The notes beneath the pieces are model-generated. The model did no database searches. It was not told where the DNA came from and saw nothing but the letters and a program-made list of their open reading frames with translations. A stretch of DNA of 64,000 nt from Nonomuraea africana (GTDB taxonomy: Bacteria > Actinomycetota > Actinomycetes > Streptosporangiales > Streptosporangiaceae), in contig NZ_JADBEF010000001.1 of the NCBI RefSeq assembly GCF_014873535.1, positions 310,001 through 374,000 of the forward strand, read 5' to 3'. The position numbers and the translations under genes are program-made. Of this stretch, positions 19,723 to 29,207 are shown piece after piece. The number at the start of each line of letters is the position of its first letter. Position 1 is the first letter of the stretch.

Positions 19723-20627
19723 CGGCCGTGCTCACGGCGGACAAGGCTCCGCCGCGTCCGACGGCCTGGCGGGGCAGGGCCGACGAGCGGGTCTGGGCGC
19801 TCGCCTTCGCCTCGCCGTACCTGCTGCATCTGGTCGCGCTCACGGCCTGGCCGGTGCTCGCCTCGCTGTACTTCAGCATGACCGAGTACGACCTGGTGAC
19901 CCCGCCGAGATTCGTCGGCTTCGACAACTTCGCCAGGCTCTTCACCGACCGGATCTTCTGGCAGACGCTGGGCAACACCACCTACTTCGCGGTGCTGTTC
20001 GTGCCGGCGCAGACGATCCTGGCCCTGCTGCTGGCGGTGGCGCTCAATCAGAAGCTGCGCGCGGTCGCGCTGATCCGCGCCGCCTACTTCGTGCCGGTCG
20101 TCTCGTCGTGGGTCGTCATCGCCTACGTCGCGGACGCCGTGTTCAACCCGCAGTTCGGCATCGCCAACCAGATTTTCCCCGCGCAGGACTGGCTCCAGGA
20201 CTCCGCGCTGGTCATACCCACGCTGGCGGCGGTCGGCGTGTGGAAGGGCGTGGGCTACATGATGGTGCTCTTTCTGGCCGGCCTGCAGAACATCCCGCAG
20301 GAGCGGTACGAGGCGGCCAGGATCGACGGCGCCTCGGCCTGGCAGAGTTTCCGCTACGTCACCATGCCCGGCATCTCCGGCACCACGTTTCTGGTGCTCG
20401 TCCTCACCTCGATCACCACCCTGCAAGCCTTCGAGCAGATCTTCGTCATGACCAACGGCGGCCCCAACGGCGCCAGCGAGCTGACGGTGCTCTACCTGTA
20501 CCGGCAGGGCTTCCAGTTCTTCCAGATGGGCTACGCCTCGGCCATCGCGTGGGTGCTGTTCGTGCTGGTGCTCGGGCTCACGCTGGTGCAGTTCAGGCTG
20601 CAGCGCAGGTGGGTGCACTATGCGTAG
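19719..20627 (+). CDS. ABC sugar importer permease (MalF-type)
   Basis: The product has 302 residues with six predicted membrane helices, beginning ASPYLLHLVALTAWPVLASL. The EAA loop EAARIDGASAWQSFRYVTMP contacts the ATPase. This is the standard CUT1 MalF/UgpA-like permease. Its ATG overlaps the stop of the binding-protein gene (ATGA), and it is in turn overlapped by the second permease gene by 8 nt. It forms the translocation pore with that partner. Confidence 0.9.
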   Translation: MTAVLTADKAPPRPTAWRGRADERVWALAFASPYLLHLVALTAWPVLASLYFSMTEYDLVTPPRFVGFDNFARLFTDRIFWQTLGNTTYFAVLFVPAQTILALLLAVALNQKLRAVALIRAAYFVPVVSSWVVIAYVADAVFNPQFGIANQIFPAQDWLQDSALVIPTLAAVGVWKGVGYMMVLFLAGLQNIPQERYEAARIDGASAWQSFRYVTMPGISGTTFLVLVLTSITTLQAFEQIFVMTNGGPNGASELTVLYLYRQGFQFFQMGYASAIAWVLFVLVLGLTLVQFRLQRRWVHYA

Positions 20628-21432
20628 GACCGTCGCCTACATCGTGGTGCTGCTCGGGGCGTTGGTCATGCTGGTGCCATTCCTGGCCGCGACAGGCAAC
20701 TCACTGAAGAGCTTCGCCCAGTACATCCAGATCCCCCCGGTATGGGTACCCAGCCCGGCGCGATGGGACAACTACGCCGAGGTCTGGCGGCGCACCCCCT
20801 TCGGCCGCTACCTGCTCAACAGCCTGGTCATCGCGGTACTCGCCGTCGCCGGCAACGTGCTGACCAGCGCGATGGTCGGCCACGCCCTGGCTCGCATGCG
20901 GCTGCCCGGGCGGCAGGTGCTGCTCACCGCTGCGCTGGGCACCATGATGCTGCCCACGGTCATCACGATCGTGCCCAGCTTCGTGCTGTTCCGCTCCTTC
21001 GACTGGCTCGACACCATGCTGCCGCTGATCGTGCCCTACTGGCTGGCGACGCCGTTCGGCATCTTCCTGATGCGGCAGACCTTCCTCGGCATTCCCAAGG
21101 ACTTCGAGGAGGCCGCCTCCCTCGACGGGGCCAACCCGTGGCAGGTGTTCTGGCGCGTGCACCTGCCGCTCGCCAAGCCCGCGCTGGCCACCCTGTCGGT
21201 CTTCACCTTCATGGCCTCGTGGAGCGCGGTGCTCGAGCCGACGATCTACCTCACCTCGCCGGAGAACTACACGCTGCCCATCGGCGTGATGAGCCTCAAG
21301 GGCGAGTTCCTCGGCAACGACCAACTGGTCACGGCGGCGGCGATGATGAGCCTGCTGCCGATGCTGATCGTGTTCGTGCTGGCCCAGCGATATTTCGTCC
21401 GTGGCGCCATGTCCGCGGGAATCAAGGGCTGA
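20620..21432 (+). CDS. ABC sugar importer permease (MalG-type)
   Basis: The product has 270 residues, six predicted helices, starting VAYIVVLLGALVMLVPFLAA after Met-Arg-Arg-Thr. The EAA motif is EEAASLDGANPWQVFWRVHL, followed by the MalG-type late loop (PTIYLTSPENYTLPIGVMSL). It pairs with the preceding permease. The gene overlaps its neighbour by 8 nt and ends 17 nt before the dehydrogenase gene. That points to one transcript for import and catabolism. Confidence 0.9.
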   Translation: MRRTVAYIVVLLGALVMLVPFLAATGNSLKSFAQYIQIPPVWVPSPARWDNYAEVWRRTPFGRYLLNSLVIAVLAVAGNVLTSAMVGHALARMRLPGRQVLLTAALGTMMLPTVITIVPSFVLFRSFDWLDTMLPLIVPYWLATPFGIFLMRQTFLGIPKDFEEAASLDGANPWQVFWRVHLPLAKPALATLSVFTFMASWSAVLEPTIYLTSPENYTLPIGVMSLKGEFLGNDQLVTAAAMMSLLPMLIVFVLAQRYFVRGAMSAGIKG

Positions 21433-21449
21433 CTTCAGGGAAGGACATC

Positions 21450-22457
21450 GTGGCAACTACTTCCAGATTGCGTCTGGGCCTCATCGGCGCGGGCACGATC
21501 TCCGAGCTCCACGTCGCAGCCGCACGCAGACTCGGCTCCCGCGTGGAGATCGTCGCGGTCTGCGACGTACGGACGGAGGCGGCGGAGAAGGTGGCGGCCG
21601 AGGCCGGCGCCAGGGCCTACCCGGGCCATCTCCCGATGATCGAGGCGGGCGGGCTCGACGCGGTCGTGGTGACCGTACCGCACGCCCTGCACGCCCCCAT
21701 CACCCTCGACGCCGCAGCGGCCGGGCTGCACGTGCTGGTGGAGAAGCCGATCGCGACCACGCGCGCCGACGCAGTGCGCATGATCGAGGCGTGCGCGAGG
21801 GCTGGCGTCCTGTGCGCCGTCGGTCACGTGCTGCGCTTCGTGCCCACCCTCCGCTCCGCCGCCGACTACCTGCGCTCTCGCGAGCTCGGCGAGGTCGTGG
21901 TGGCCGCCGAGCGGCGCACCTCCGACTACGCCGACACCGACCGGCCACGCTGGTTTCTCGACGCGCAGATGGCGGGTGGCGGGATCGTGCTCAACGTTGG
22001 CACGCACAGCATCGACAAGCTGCAGATGCTCGTCGGCTCGCCCGTCGTCAGGGTCACCGGGCACGTAGCCGGATCCGGTGCGGTCGAGGTCGAGACGGAG
22101 GCGGTCGCGCTGCTGGAGCACGAGAGCGGCGTGCGCGCCACGCTCTCTGTCACGGGCACCGGGCTGCCGTTCACCGACGAGACAGAGATCGTCTGCGAGC
22201 GGGGCGCGTTGCGGATCAGCCGCGGCGACGGCGTCTGGTCGTACAGCGGCGGCGTCGCCACCCAGGTGGCTGCATCGGAGCGCGGGGAGATGGCCCTCGC
22301 CTTCGCCGCCCAGCTGTCGGACTTCGCGCGGGCCTGCCTGGGTGGCGGCGTGCCCGAGGTCACCGGTGAGTACGGCCTGTCCGTGCTGGACACCGCGCTC
22401 GCCCTGTACGCTTCCGCCCGCTCGGGCGGGACCGTCGATGTGAAGGAGACCCGATGA
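21450..22457 (+). CDS. Gfo/Idh/MocA family oxidoreductase
   Basis: The product has 335 residues. The N-terminal Rossmann fold has RLGLIGAGTISELHVAAARR, and EKPIATTRADAVRMIEAC carries the family's Lys in the EKP motif. GGGIVLNVGTHSIDKLQMLV carries the His-x-x-x-Asp/Lys catalytic region. Such enzymes oxidise or reduce sugar hydroxyls with NAD(P). GTG 21450 follows GGGAAGGA (21438-21445) at a good distance. It lies between the importer and an isomerase-like gene, so it probably acts on the imported sugar. Exact substrate cannot be told. Confidence 0.9.
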   Translation: MATTSRLRLGLIGAGTISELHVAAARRLGSRVEIVAVCDVRTEAAEKVAAEAGARAYPGHLPMIEAGGLDAVVVTVPHALHAPITLDAAAAGLHVLVEKPIATTRADAVRMIEACARAGVLCAVGHVLRFVPTLRSAADYLRSRELGEVVVAAERRTSDYADTDRPRWFLDAQMAGGGIVLNVGTHSIDKLQMLVGSPVVRVTGHVAGSGAVEVETEAVALLEHESGVRATLSVTGTGLPFTDETEIVCERGALRISRGDGVWSYSGGVATQVAASERGEMALAFAAQLSDFARACLGGGVPEVTGEYGLSVLDTALALYASARSGGTVDVKETR

Positions 22458-23221
22458 GACCGCTCGCGTTCAGCACGCTCGGGGTGCCGGGGGCGCCCGT
22501 TGGCGAAGTGCTCGCGCTCGCGGCCGAGTACGGCTGCGCCGGGGTGGAGCTGCGCTGCGCCGACGGCGAGCTCATCACGCCGGACTCCCGCCCGGAAGAG
22601 CTCGAACCCCTGACCCGGGTCTTCCAGGAGGCCGGGGTGGAGATCGTGGCCGTGTGCGGCTACACCCGCATCGCCAGGCCGGACGGCGACCCGGTGTCAG
22701 AGGTGCTGCGGCACGTCGAGATCGCCGAGGCGCTCGGCGCGCCCTTCGTGCGGGTCTTCGGCGGGGTGGAGGGGCAGCCCGACCCGGCCACCGCCGCGAC
22801 TCGGAGGCTCGCCGAGGTGGCCGAGCGGCTGCCGGACAACGGGGTACGTGTGGTGCTGGAGACGCACGACGTCTTCCTCACCGGTACTGCGATCGCCGGC
22901 GTGCTCGACGGGGTGGGCTCCCCGAGGATTGGCGCGTTGTGGGATCTGGTCAACCCGTGGCGGGCTGGAGAGGAGGCCGCCGTCACCGCATCGGCACTGG
23001 CGCCTCACCTGATGCACGTGCAGGTGAAGGACGCGGCCTCCCCCACGGTCCTCGACCCGGTATTGCCCGGTAAGGGGAGTATCGGGGTGGCGGGCGTGTT
23101 GCGTGAGCTGGACCGCATCCACTATTCCGGATATCTCGCTCTTGAATGGGAAAAAGCATGGTATCCGGATGTGCCTCCGCTCAGTGAGGCGTTGTTCGCT
23201 TTCCGGTCATTGCTCAGCTGA
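22454..23221 (+). CDS. xylose isomerase-like TIM-barrel (sugar epimerase/isomerase)
   Basis: The product has 255 residues, an AP-endonuclease/xylose-isomerase-type TIM barrel. Likely metal ligands are Glu and His in VVLETHDVF, Asp in GALWDLVNPW, His in LMHVQVKDA, and Glu in YLALEWEKAW. Members include IolE/IolI, hydroxypyruvate isomerase and tagatose epimerases. Pairing with a Gfo/Idh/MocA dehydrogenase is typical of inositol-like or keto-sugar catabolism. The ATG overlaps the dehydrogenase stop (ATGA). A strong hairpin terminator follows at 23231. Confidence 0.85.
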   Translation: MRPLAFSTLGVPGAPVGEVLALAAEYGCAGVELRCADGELITPDSRPEELEPLTRVFQEAGVEIVAVCGYTRIARPDGDPVSEVLRHVEIAEALGAPFVRVFGGVEGQPDPATAATRRLAEVAERLPDNGVRVVLETHDVFLTGTAIAGVLDGVGSPRIGALWDLVNPWRAGEEAAVTASALAPHLMHVQVKDAASPTVLDPVLPGKGSIGVAGVLRELDRIHYSGYLALEWEKAWYPDVPPLSEALFAFRSLLS

Positions 23222-23230
23222 AAAGAAAAG

Positions 23231-23258
23231 AAAGGTCCGGCCTCCCGGCCGGACCTTT
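23231..23258. terminator. bidirectional intrinsic terminator
   Basis: AAAGGTCCGGCC and GGCCGGACCTTT form a perfect 12-bp stem with a TCCC loop. An A-rich run precedes it on the plus strand, giving a U-rich tail for minus-strand transcripts. It sits between the convergent isomerase and enolase-superfamily genes. Confidence 0.9.
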
Positions 23259-23261
23259 CCG

Positions 23262-24407
23262 CTACGTGCTCCAGGTCTGTACGGCAAGCCCGCGCACCGC
23301 CTCCTCGTCCACTTCGACACCGAGGCCGGGACCGGTCGGCACGCTCGCCACCCCGTCCTTCACCTCCACCGTCGCCTCCGTCACGTACGCCGATCGCACG
23401 AACTGGCGCCCGTTGAGATCGACCGGCGTGTCGATGCCGAAGGCCGCGAACAGGTGCAAGGAGGCGGCGAACCCCAGATCGGTGTCGGTCAGCCCGGAAC
23501 CCATCAGCCGCAACCCCGCGTCCTCGGCCAGCTGGCACAGCCGCCGCGACAACACCAGCCCGCCCGAACGCTGCACCTTCGCGATCGCGATGTCCACCGC
23601 GTCCAACTTCACGAACGTCGCCAGATCGGACGGATGGCGCAAGCTCTCGTCCAGCGCCACGGGCAGCGGGCTATGATCGCGCAGCCGCCGCAACCCCGTG
23701 AAGTCGTTGGCGGGCAGCGGTTGCTCGAACGCGATCACGTCGAGATCCACCAGCCTGCGCGCCATACGCAACGCGCCGTCCACCGAATAGGCCTGGTTGG
23801 CGTCCACCCAGATCGGCGCGCTCGGCGCGGCCTGCCGTACCGCCGCCACCACGGCGGCGTCGGTTGACTCGTCGTGCAACCCCACCTTGACCTTGAAAGC
23901 CTGATAGCCCTCGGACTGGCCTTCCCGCACCGCCTGCCGTACCTCATCAGGCGTCTGACCCGACACGATCCAGCCCAACTGGATCCGCTCGGTCCTGCGC
24001 TGGCCCCACAGCACGCCCACGTTCTGCCCGAGCGCCCGACCGAGCAAGTCGTGCAGGGCCAGGTCGAGCGCTGACTTGGCGATGGGCGAGCCGATGGTCA
24101 GCCCGCGATTGATCGTCTTGTCGAACACCGCCACGGCGCCGTCGAGATCCCAGGCGGGGCGCCCGATCAGAGCGGGCGCCAGGTAGCCCGCGATGGTCGT
24201 GGAGATCGTCTCCACGGTCTCATAGGTCCAAGCCGGAGTGGGCGTGGCCTCACCCCACCCGGACAACCCGCCCGCGGTCACCTTGACCAGCACCCGCTCG
24301 GTCGGCTTACCCGCCTTGGTGACGCTGCCCCCCGAAATTCCAAACGACCGAATGGCAGGCAATCTCACGACATAAGTCTCAACGCGCTCAATAACCAGCG
24401 CTTCCAT
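23262..24407 (-). CDS. enolase-superfamily enzyme (mandelate racemase/muconate cycloisomerase group)
   Basis: The product has 381 residues. The capping domain is at 1-125. The barrel carries KVKVG (KxK catalytic lysines), WVDANQAYS (metal Asp), FEQPLP (metal Glu), LDESLRH (metal Asp/Glu) and a late lysine region near IAKVQRSGG. The KxK plus a second Lys suggests the muconate-lactonising or dipeptide-epimerase subgroup. The start at ATG 24407 has GGGAGAG upstream. It is convergent with the sugar operon and could dehydrate or epimerise an acid derived from it. Substrate not decided. Confidence 0.85.
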   Translation of the reverse strand: MEALVIERVETYVVRLPAIRSFGISGGSVTKAGKPTERVLVKVTAGGLSGWGEATPTPAWTYETVETISTTIAGYLAPALIGRPAWDLDGAVAVFDKTINRGLTIGSPIAKSALDLALHDLLGRALGQNVGVLWGQRRTERIQLGWIVSGQTPDEVRQAVREGQSEGYQAFKVKVGLHDESTDAAVVAAVRQAAPSAPIWVDANQAYSVDGALRMARRLVDLDVIAFEQPLPANDFTGLRRLRDHSPLPVALDESLRHPSDLATFVKLDAVDIAIAKVQRSGGLVLSRRLCQLAEDAGLRLMGSGLTDTDLGFAASLHLFAAFGIDTPVDLNGRQFVRSAYVTEATVEVKDGVASVPTGPGLGVEVDEEAVRGLAVQTWST

Positions 24408-25009
24408 AGCTCTCCCAATCTAGTCCGGTCCCCAAATTACCAGGAATGCGCTATTTTCACTATTTACCAGAGGAATTCCTCCTCATCGTCGATCCGGATA
24501 ACGCGAACGCTGGGTGTGCTTGATCTGCGTGGCATCCTCCTGCCTGTTGACCCGGGCGGAAGGGCGGGCAGGACGGCGTGGGATTTCCCAAGCCGGCCAA
24601 GATGGCGAGGATCTTGCCGCACGCCCGAGGATGCTGCCTGGCAGCCACGGTCATGTCTCCCGGTCCTGGCAGTCGTCGGGGGTATCGCACGAGCACTGGC
24701 GCGTCTTCCAGGAACCGGCCGTCGTTGTCCTTGTACATCGCTCACGCCGCCTTGCGGTGCCCCCGGCCACCCAGGCGCCGGGCGCGTGGCTGGGCAGCAG
24801 CCTTCTGGCTGTCCACCCCCAGCGCGGTGCGTTCTCTCGCCACGTGATGCCGGCGCGCTGTCAGTGGAGCGTCGGCCCGGGCTAGGAAGGATCAAGTATG
24901 GACGCGGGGACGCGATGCGACCCGCGCCCCCGCCGGGCCGGGGCTTCAGCCCCAACATCCGTCAACGGCCCCCGGGTGGTGGCGGCCGGGAATCCTCCGT
25001 GGCGGGCTG
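24408..25009. other. no intact gene; small decayed frames
   Basis: A minus-strand frame near 24660-24740 reads YKDNDGRFLEDAPVLVRYPR, which looks like a piece of a real protein but is frameshifted on both sides and not recognised. The rest shows no gene. The first 15 nt hold the upstream region of the enolase-superfamily gene. Confidence 0.35.
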
Positions 25010-25500
25010 TCAGCGGACGCGTTGTCCGATGGCGACCAGTACCGCGACCACCGTGCCGACGACGAAGGTCAGCGGGTCGAGCGCGTCGGCGAAGAACAGG
25101 GCGGACCAGTATATGGTCAGGATCGGCTGGATTTGTTGCACCTGGCCGACGCGTGCGATGCCGCCTCGGGCGAGACCGGCGTACCACGCGAAGTACCCGA
25201 GCAACGTCGAGGCAAGCGAGGTACAGAAGCCCGACGGTACTGCGAACGGTCCAGGCCGGCTCCTGGATGACCGCGGTGACGATGCCCGCGGGGATGCTCA
25301 GTGGCAGTAGAACGACCAGGGTCCAGCACATGCTCTGCGGGGCGCCGATGACCTTCGCCCGGTCGGCGCCGAGGACATAGGCCAGCGCGGAGCAGCAGGT
25401 CGCGCCGAACATCGCCAGATCGCCGCCGCCCAGCGCGAATCCACCGGCGCCACCGCGGGTCACGAGGTAGGCGAGGAGCACCGTCAGGCCCGCGCCGCTG
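25010..25500 (-). pseudogene. EamA/DMT-type transporter, frameshifted and N-truncated
   Basis: Two frames on the minus strand together give a drug/metabolite transporter. LTVLLAYLVTRGGAGGFALG and MCWTLVVLLPLSIPAGIVTA come first. After a frameshift near 25205 follow LGYFAWYAGLARGGIARVGQ and LTIYWSALFFADALDPLTFV with a stop at 25010. The first half of the ten-helix fold is replaced by a transposase fragment beginning at 25503. Not functional. Confidence 0.75.
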
Positions 25501-25502
25501 GC

Positions 25503-25648
25503 CACGTCAGCTCCGCGGTATCTCGCACCGGGCAGGCCGCATCGATCAGCTCCCGGATCCGTAACCGCGAGCAAAATTCGGCCACCACCGGCAACGCTCC
25601 GAGCATCTTCTCGATGCTGGCCTGGCCCCACTGCGCACGCTGTCTCAC
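25503..25648 (-). mobile_element. IS1634-like transposase, N-terminal fragment
   Basis: From a GTG near 25648 the minus strand reads VRQRAQWGQASIEKMLGALP, then VVAEFCSRLRIRELIDAACP and VRDTAELT. This is the N-terminal domain (DUF4277 type) of IS1634-family transposases. It runs directly into the broken transporter, so one event probably damaged both. Confidence 0.6.
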
Positions 25649-25727
25649 GAGCCCAGGTCATACCGTGCCGACGATCAGCACAGCAAACTCAACGATCTTC
25701 AATTACCTCGACGTGCGGAAAACGGGG

Positions 25728-26912
25728 CTAGCGCCAAAACCTCACTTCGGGGTAGCGCCGGGAGGGCCGGTCGAGCAGCGGCTGGAGTCGCCCACCGAGG
25801 TGCAGGTCGAAGAACGCACCCACATACTTGCGGGTGATCTCCACCGCGCGGGACCCGGAGAGCGGGGTGCCGAGGTCGATGCCGCCCTGCTCCAGGAGCA
25901 GCGGATAGTCGGTGAAGGACCCGTGGTCTCCGCCGTCCACGGTGAGCCAGCGCTTCCAGCCCGTCATGCGCTTCCAATCACGCCCCCACGTGAAGTCCTT
26001 CCCGCCGGGCTCGTGGACCTTCCCCGCGCCCATCATCAGGAACGGGCGGGCGAGCCCCTTGTCGGGAGCCGGGACGAAGAACGGGCCGTCCATGTTGACG
26101 CCGGCCTTCACCCGGGAGTCGTTGAGCACGGTCCATGCGGCGCTGCTGCCGCCCAGGGAGTGCCCCGCCACCCCGATCCTGGAGCGGTCGATCAGCTCGC
26201 CGCCCTGCCAGGCGGGACGTCGCCCGGTCAGCCGGTCGAGCACGAAGGCGATGTCCGCCTGACGGCCCCTGGTCGCCTTGTCGCCGAACTTCCAGACCTC
26301 CTTCTCCTGCTCGGCACAGGCGACGCAGGTCGCGGTGCGCCCGTCGGGAAGGCTCGTGCCGAAGGACTCGTAGGTGTGGTCGATCCCCGCCACGACGTAC
26401 CCCTTGCTCGCCAGATCCTCGGCCATGATCGTCAGCGAGGAGCGGGGCATGGTGAACCCCGGCGACAGCACGACGAGGGGCAGACTCCGCCTGCGGCCGA
26501 CCGGCGCGGCGTCGGCGATCGCGTTGGTCCGGGTCCTGCTCAACGTGTCTCCGGGCACGCCGGTGATCTTCTGCCCCTTCAGCAGTAGCGCCGACTCCTC
26601 CGCCGTCATGTACGGCGCCCGCCGTCGGGTGGACGCCTTCGCCGGGTACCACAGCGACACCATGAGCTGGCGCGCCTTCTCCTCGGGCACCCACGGGTCC
26701 GGGCGGGAGTCGTCCACCAGGTGCAGCGTGGTCGTGCCCACCCGGTGGGAACCGGTCGGCTTGGGCAGGACGGACGGCGAGGCAGGGGACGGTGAGGTCC
26801 GCGAAGCGGAGGGCAAGGGCGGTTCGGCGGTGTGAGCGGCCGTGGGCAGTGTCGCGAACGCGAGCAACGCGATACCAGCGGCCCACGCGCCGCGGATGGT
26901 CGTCTTTGACAT
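25728..26912 (-). CDS. secreted alpha/beta hydrolase (PAF-acetylhydrolase/lipase-like)
   Basis: The product has 394 residues. The signal peptide is GAWAAGIALLAFATLPTAAH, followed by a Ser/Pro-rich linker. The catalytic domain has the oxyanion region VVLSPGFTMPRSSLT, the nucleophile in GVAGHSLGGSSA, the Asp in VNMDGP or nearby, and the His in GGDHGSFTDYP. The layout fits the platelet-activating-factor acetylhydrolase-like family, which cleaves short acyl esters outside the cell. ATG 26912 is preferred, with AGGAG 10 nt upstream; ATG 26921 is in frame but too close to that site. No operon partner. Confidence 0.85.
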   Translation of the reverse strand: MSKTTIRGAWAAGIALLAFATLPTAAHTAEPPLPSASRTSPSPASPSVLPKPTGSHRVGTTTLHLVDDSRPDPWVPEEKARQLMVSLWYPAKASTRRRAPYMTAEESALLLKGQKITGVPGDTLSRTRTNAIADAAPVGRRRSLPLVVLSPGFTMPRSSLTIMAEDLASKGYVVAGIDHTYESFGTSLPDGRTATCVACAEQEKEVWKFGDKATRGRQADIAFVLDRLTGRRPAWQGGELIDRSRIGVAGHSLGGSSAAWTVLNDSRVKAGVNMDGPFFVPAPDKGLARPFLMMGAGKVHEPGGKDFTWGRDWKRMTGWKRWLTVDGGDHGSFTDYPLLLEQGGIDLGTPLSGSRAVEITRKYVGAFFDLHLGGRLQPLLDRPSRRYPEVRFWR

Positions 26913-27129
26913 GGCGACCATGCTCCTGGCACATGGCCGGGGTTCACCTCGCCCCAAAGATCCATTATGGGATACGACTTTCGTAGCGGGACGCCGCGGC
27001 GGATACATCCTGAATCGGAGACGCGTGGGCGACTTTCGTCCCGAACTGAGTCGTCCAGCTAATGATCAACTCGATGGCCGTCCGCCTGGATCACTGCGAT
27101 GCTGGCCGGGCATGTTTCCTCGTCGAAGC

Positions 27130-27400
27130 GGAGGATGGTAGCGGCCGATGCGGATGTCGGCCGCGGGCCGGTCGGGGCCGACCGGGGCGAGCGGAGGGGT
27201 GCCGGGCCGCCAGGGCTGGCCGGGCCTGCGGTCGGCAGGGGTCTGGACGCGCAGCCGCTTGGCCAGCCGGGCCACCTTGGTGAACCGGCCGGTGTCATAG
27301 GTGCCGGCGACGGCGCCGGACCGCGACCGGCAAGGCGATCCGGGCTCGACGTCGCACCGTGGACAGGAGTGACGTTCGACCTCATCGGCGTCACGGGTAA
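27130..27400 (-). pseudogene. site-specific serine recombinase, N-terminal fragment with zinc-binding module
   Basis: The minus strand reads HSCPRCDVEPGSPCRSRSGA, a four-Cys zinc module, then TYDTGRFTKVARLAKRLRVQ and RPAADIRIG. Zinc modules of this kind precede resolvase/invertase domains that begin RIGYxR in actinomycetes. Here the text breaks right after RIG, so the catalytic Ser region is lost. It is a remnant of an integrating or conjugative element. Confidence 0.5.
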
Positions 27401-27553
27401 CGTCGTCGGCGGTACCGAAATCGCCGGCGACCTCGGTCGAGAACTTGAGTGAGAAAGGGTTGCGAGAAGGATTCGAGGCCTCCAGCCGTCCCATGCGGCC
27501 TGCTGGTGATCTTCTCTCGGAATCGCTCGTTTGTGAGAAGGCTCGACGCCAGA

Positions 27554-27720
27554 GATGCACGCCGACACCGGAGCAATGGGAGACGGCGCTGCACTGGCTG
27601 TGGCGGCTGAGTGATCGGGGTGAGTTCATCACGGCCAAGGTGAGCGCGACGGCGGCCCGGCTGGATCTGGCCGAGCGGACGGTGTGGCGTCGGCTGAGCC
27701 GCCCGCGGAGGCCGCGGCCG
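27554..27720 (+). pseudogene. helix-turn-helix fragment, transposase-associated type
   Basis: The frame reads PTPEQWETALHWLWRLSDRG and ITAKVSATAARLDLAERTVW, ending RRLSRPRRP. This looks like the helix-turn-helix N-terminus of an actinomycete DDE recombinase or of an associated regulator. It loses sense after about 27720. Together with the recombinase fragment it marks this stretch (27.0-27.9 kb) as element debris. From 27721 to 27922 nothing is recognised. Confidence 0.35.
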
Positions 27721-27922
27721 CCACATCCCGGACCTACCGCAGCTCCGCCAGGGCGGCATTTCGAAAAAGCCGGAGCGTCAGCATCTAAGCCCAGGTCCTG
27801 TGCTAGGAGGCCGAAGAGGCTCCAAGGAACTCAAGGGATATTTCTTAGTAGTCCCCACTTCTTGGCCACGTGTTTGCGGTACCAGGCTGGCTGGCGTCGT
27901 CGGGCTGGGTAAGGGGCCGGAG

Positions 27923-29119
27923 TCAGTGTCGGAGCTTACGGAAGAATGCCTGTACGTCACTGACCAGTGAACCCGGCTGCTCCATGGCCGCGAAGTGCCC
28001 GCCCCGGTCGTACTGCGTCCACTGTCTGATGTTGTTCGTCCGATCCGCGATGTGCCGCAGCGGAATGAAGTTGTCCCGTGGGAAGTCGGCCAGCGCGGTC
28101 GGGGTGGTCGACGGCTCGGGCGGCGTGCCCCAGTAGGCCGCGTGCGCGCGCTCGTAGTAGATGCGGGCGGACGAGCCGGCCGTACCGGTCAGCCAGTACA
28201 GCATCACGTTGGTGAGCATCTGGTCACGGTCGACGGCGTCCTCCGGGCGGTCCTCGGAATCCGTCCACTCCTTGAATTTCTCGGCGATCCACGCCAGCTG
28301 GCCCACCGGCGAGTCGGTCAGGCCGTACGCCAGCGTCTGCGGCCGGGTGGCCTGGATGTCGGCGTACCCCTGACGGTCACGACTCCACGCCCGGATACGT
28401 TCCCAGGAAGCCAGCGTGCGCTCGCGCTCAACCGGGCTCAGCGCCTCCAGTTCGTCCGCGCCGGGCTCCTGGGCCTGGAACGAGTTCGGGAGCAGATTCA
28501 GATGTACGCCCATGACCCGGTCGGGCCGGGTGCGGCCGAGCTCCCGGGAGATGAGCGCTCCCCAGTCGCCGCCCTGCACCCCGTAACGCGGGTAACCGAG
28601 GCGCTTCATCAGCTCGGCGAACGCGGCGGCCACCCGCTGGAACTCCCAGCCTGTCTCCCTCGTGGGCCCGGACAGCCCGAATCCGGGGATACTCGGCAGC
28701 ACCAGGTGGAATGCGTCGGCGGGATCGCCGCCGTGGGCTCGCGGGTCGGTGAGCGGACCGATGACCTCGGCGAACTCGACGATCGAGCCGGGCCAGCCGT
28801 GCGTCATGAGCAGCGGGGTCGCGTCTGGTTCGGGCGAGCGAAGGTGCGCGAAGTGGATATTCGCGCCATCGATCGTGGTGGTGAACTGCGGCCACCGGTT
28901 CAGCGCAGCCTCCGCGGCCCGCCAGTCGTACACGTGCCGCCAGTAGTGCGCGAGCTCCTTCAGGTAGCCGCGCGGGATGCCGTACGCCCAGCCCACACCC
29001 GGCAGTTCGTCGGGCCAGCGGGTCCGGTCGAGGCGCTCGTGAAGATCGTCCAGATCGCTCTGAGGTATGTCGATACGGAACGGGTGAATGCTCTCATCAG
29101 CCAACGTCGTCATGCCCAC
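27923..29119 (-). CDS. epoxide hydrolase (EHN-domain type)
   Basis: The product has 398 residues. The N-terminal EHN domain (about 10-115) is typical of microsomal-type epoxide hydrolases: PFRIDIPQSDLDDLHERLDR and WRAAEAALNRWPQFTTTIDG. The alpha/beta-hydrolase core has the oxyanion motif HGWPGSIVEF, the nucleophile Asp in GGDWGALISREL and the base His in DRGGHFAAMEQP. It opens epoxides with water. The start is GTG 29119 or ATG 29113. A second member of the family lies at 34764-35840. Its physiological substrate is unknown. Confidence 0.9.
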   Translation of the reverse strand: MGMTTLADESIHPFRIDIPQSDLDDLHERLDRTRWPDELPGVGWAYGIPRGYLKELAHYWRHVYDWRAAEAALNRWPQFTTTIDGANIHFAHLRSPEPDATPLLMTHGWPGSIVEFAEVIGPLTDPRAHGGDPADAFHLVLPSIPGFGLSGPTRETGWEFQRVAAAFAELMKRLGYPRYGVQGGDWGALISRELGRTRPDRVMGVHLNLLPNSFQAQEPGADELEALSPVERERTLASWERIRAWSRDRQGYADIQATRPQTLAYGLTDSPVGQLAWIAEKFKEWTDSEDRPEDAVDRDQMLTNVMLYWLTGTAGSSARIYYERAHAAYWGTPPEPSTTPTALADFPRDNFIPLRHIADRTNNIRQWTQYDRGGHFAAMEQPGSLVSDVQAFFRKLRH

Positions 29120-29207
29120 GAATGCTATGTCCGCCTCCTACAGCTAGATCCGTAGGGCGAGAGGCCGTGTCCCGCCAGGTCACTCCCTGGGCGGCTGAGG
29201 GTCCTTT

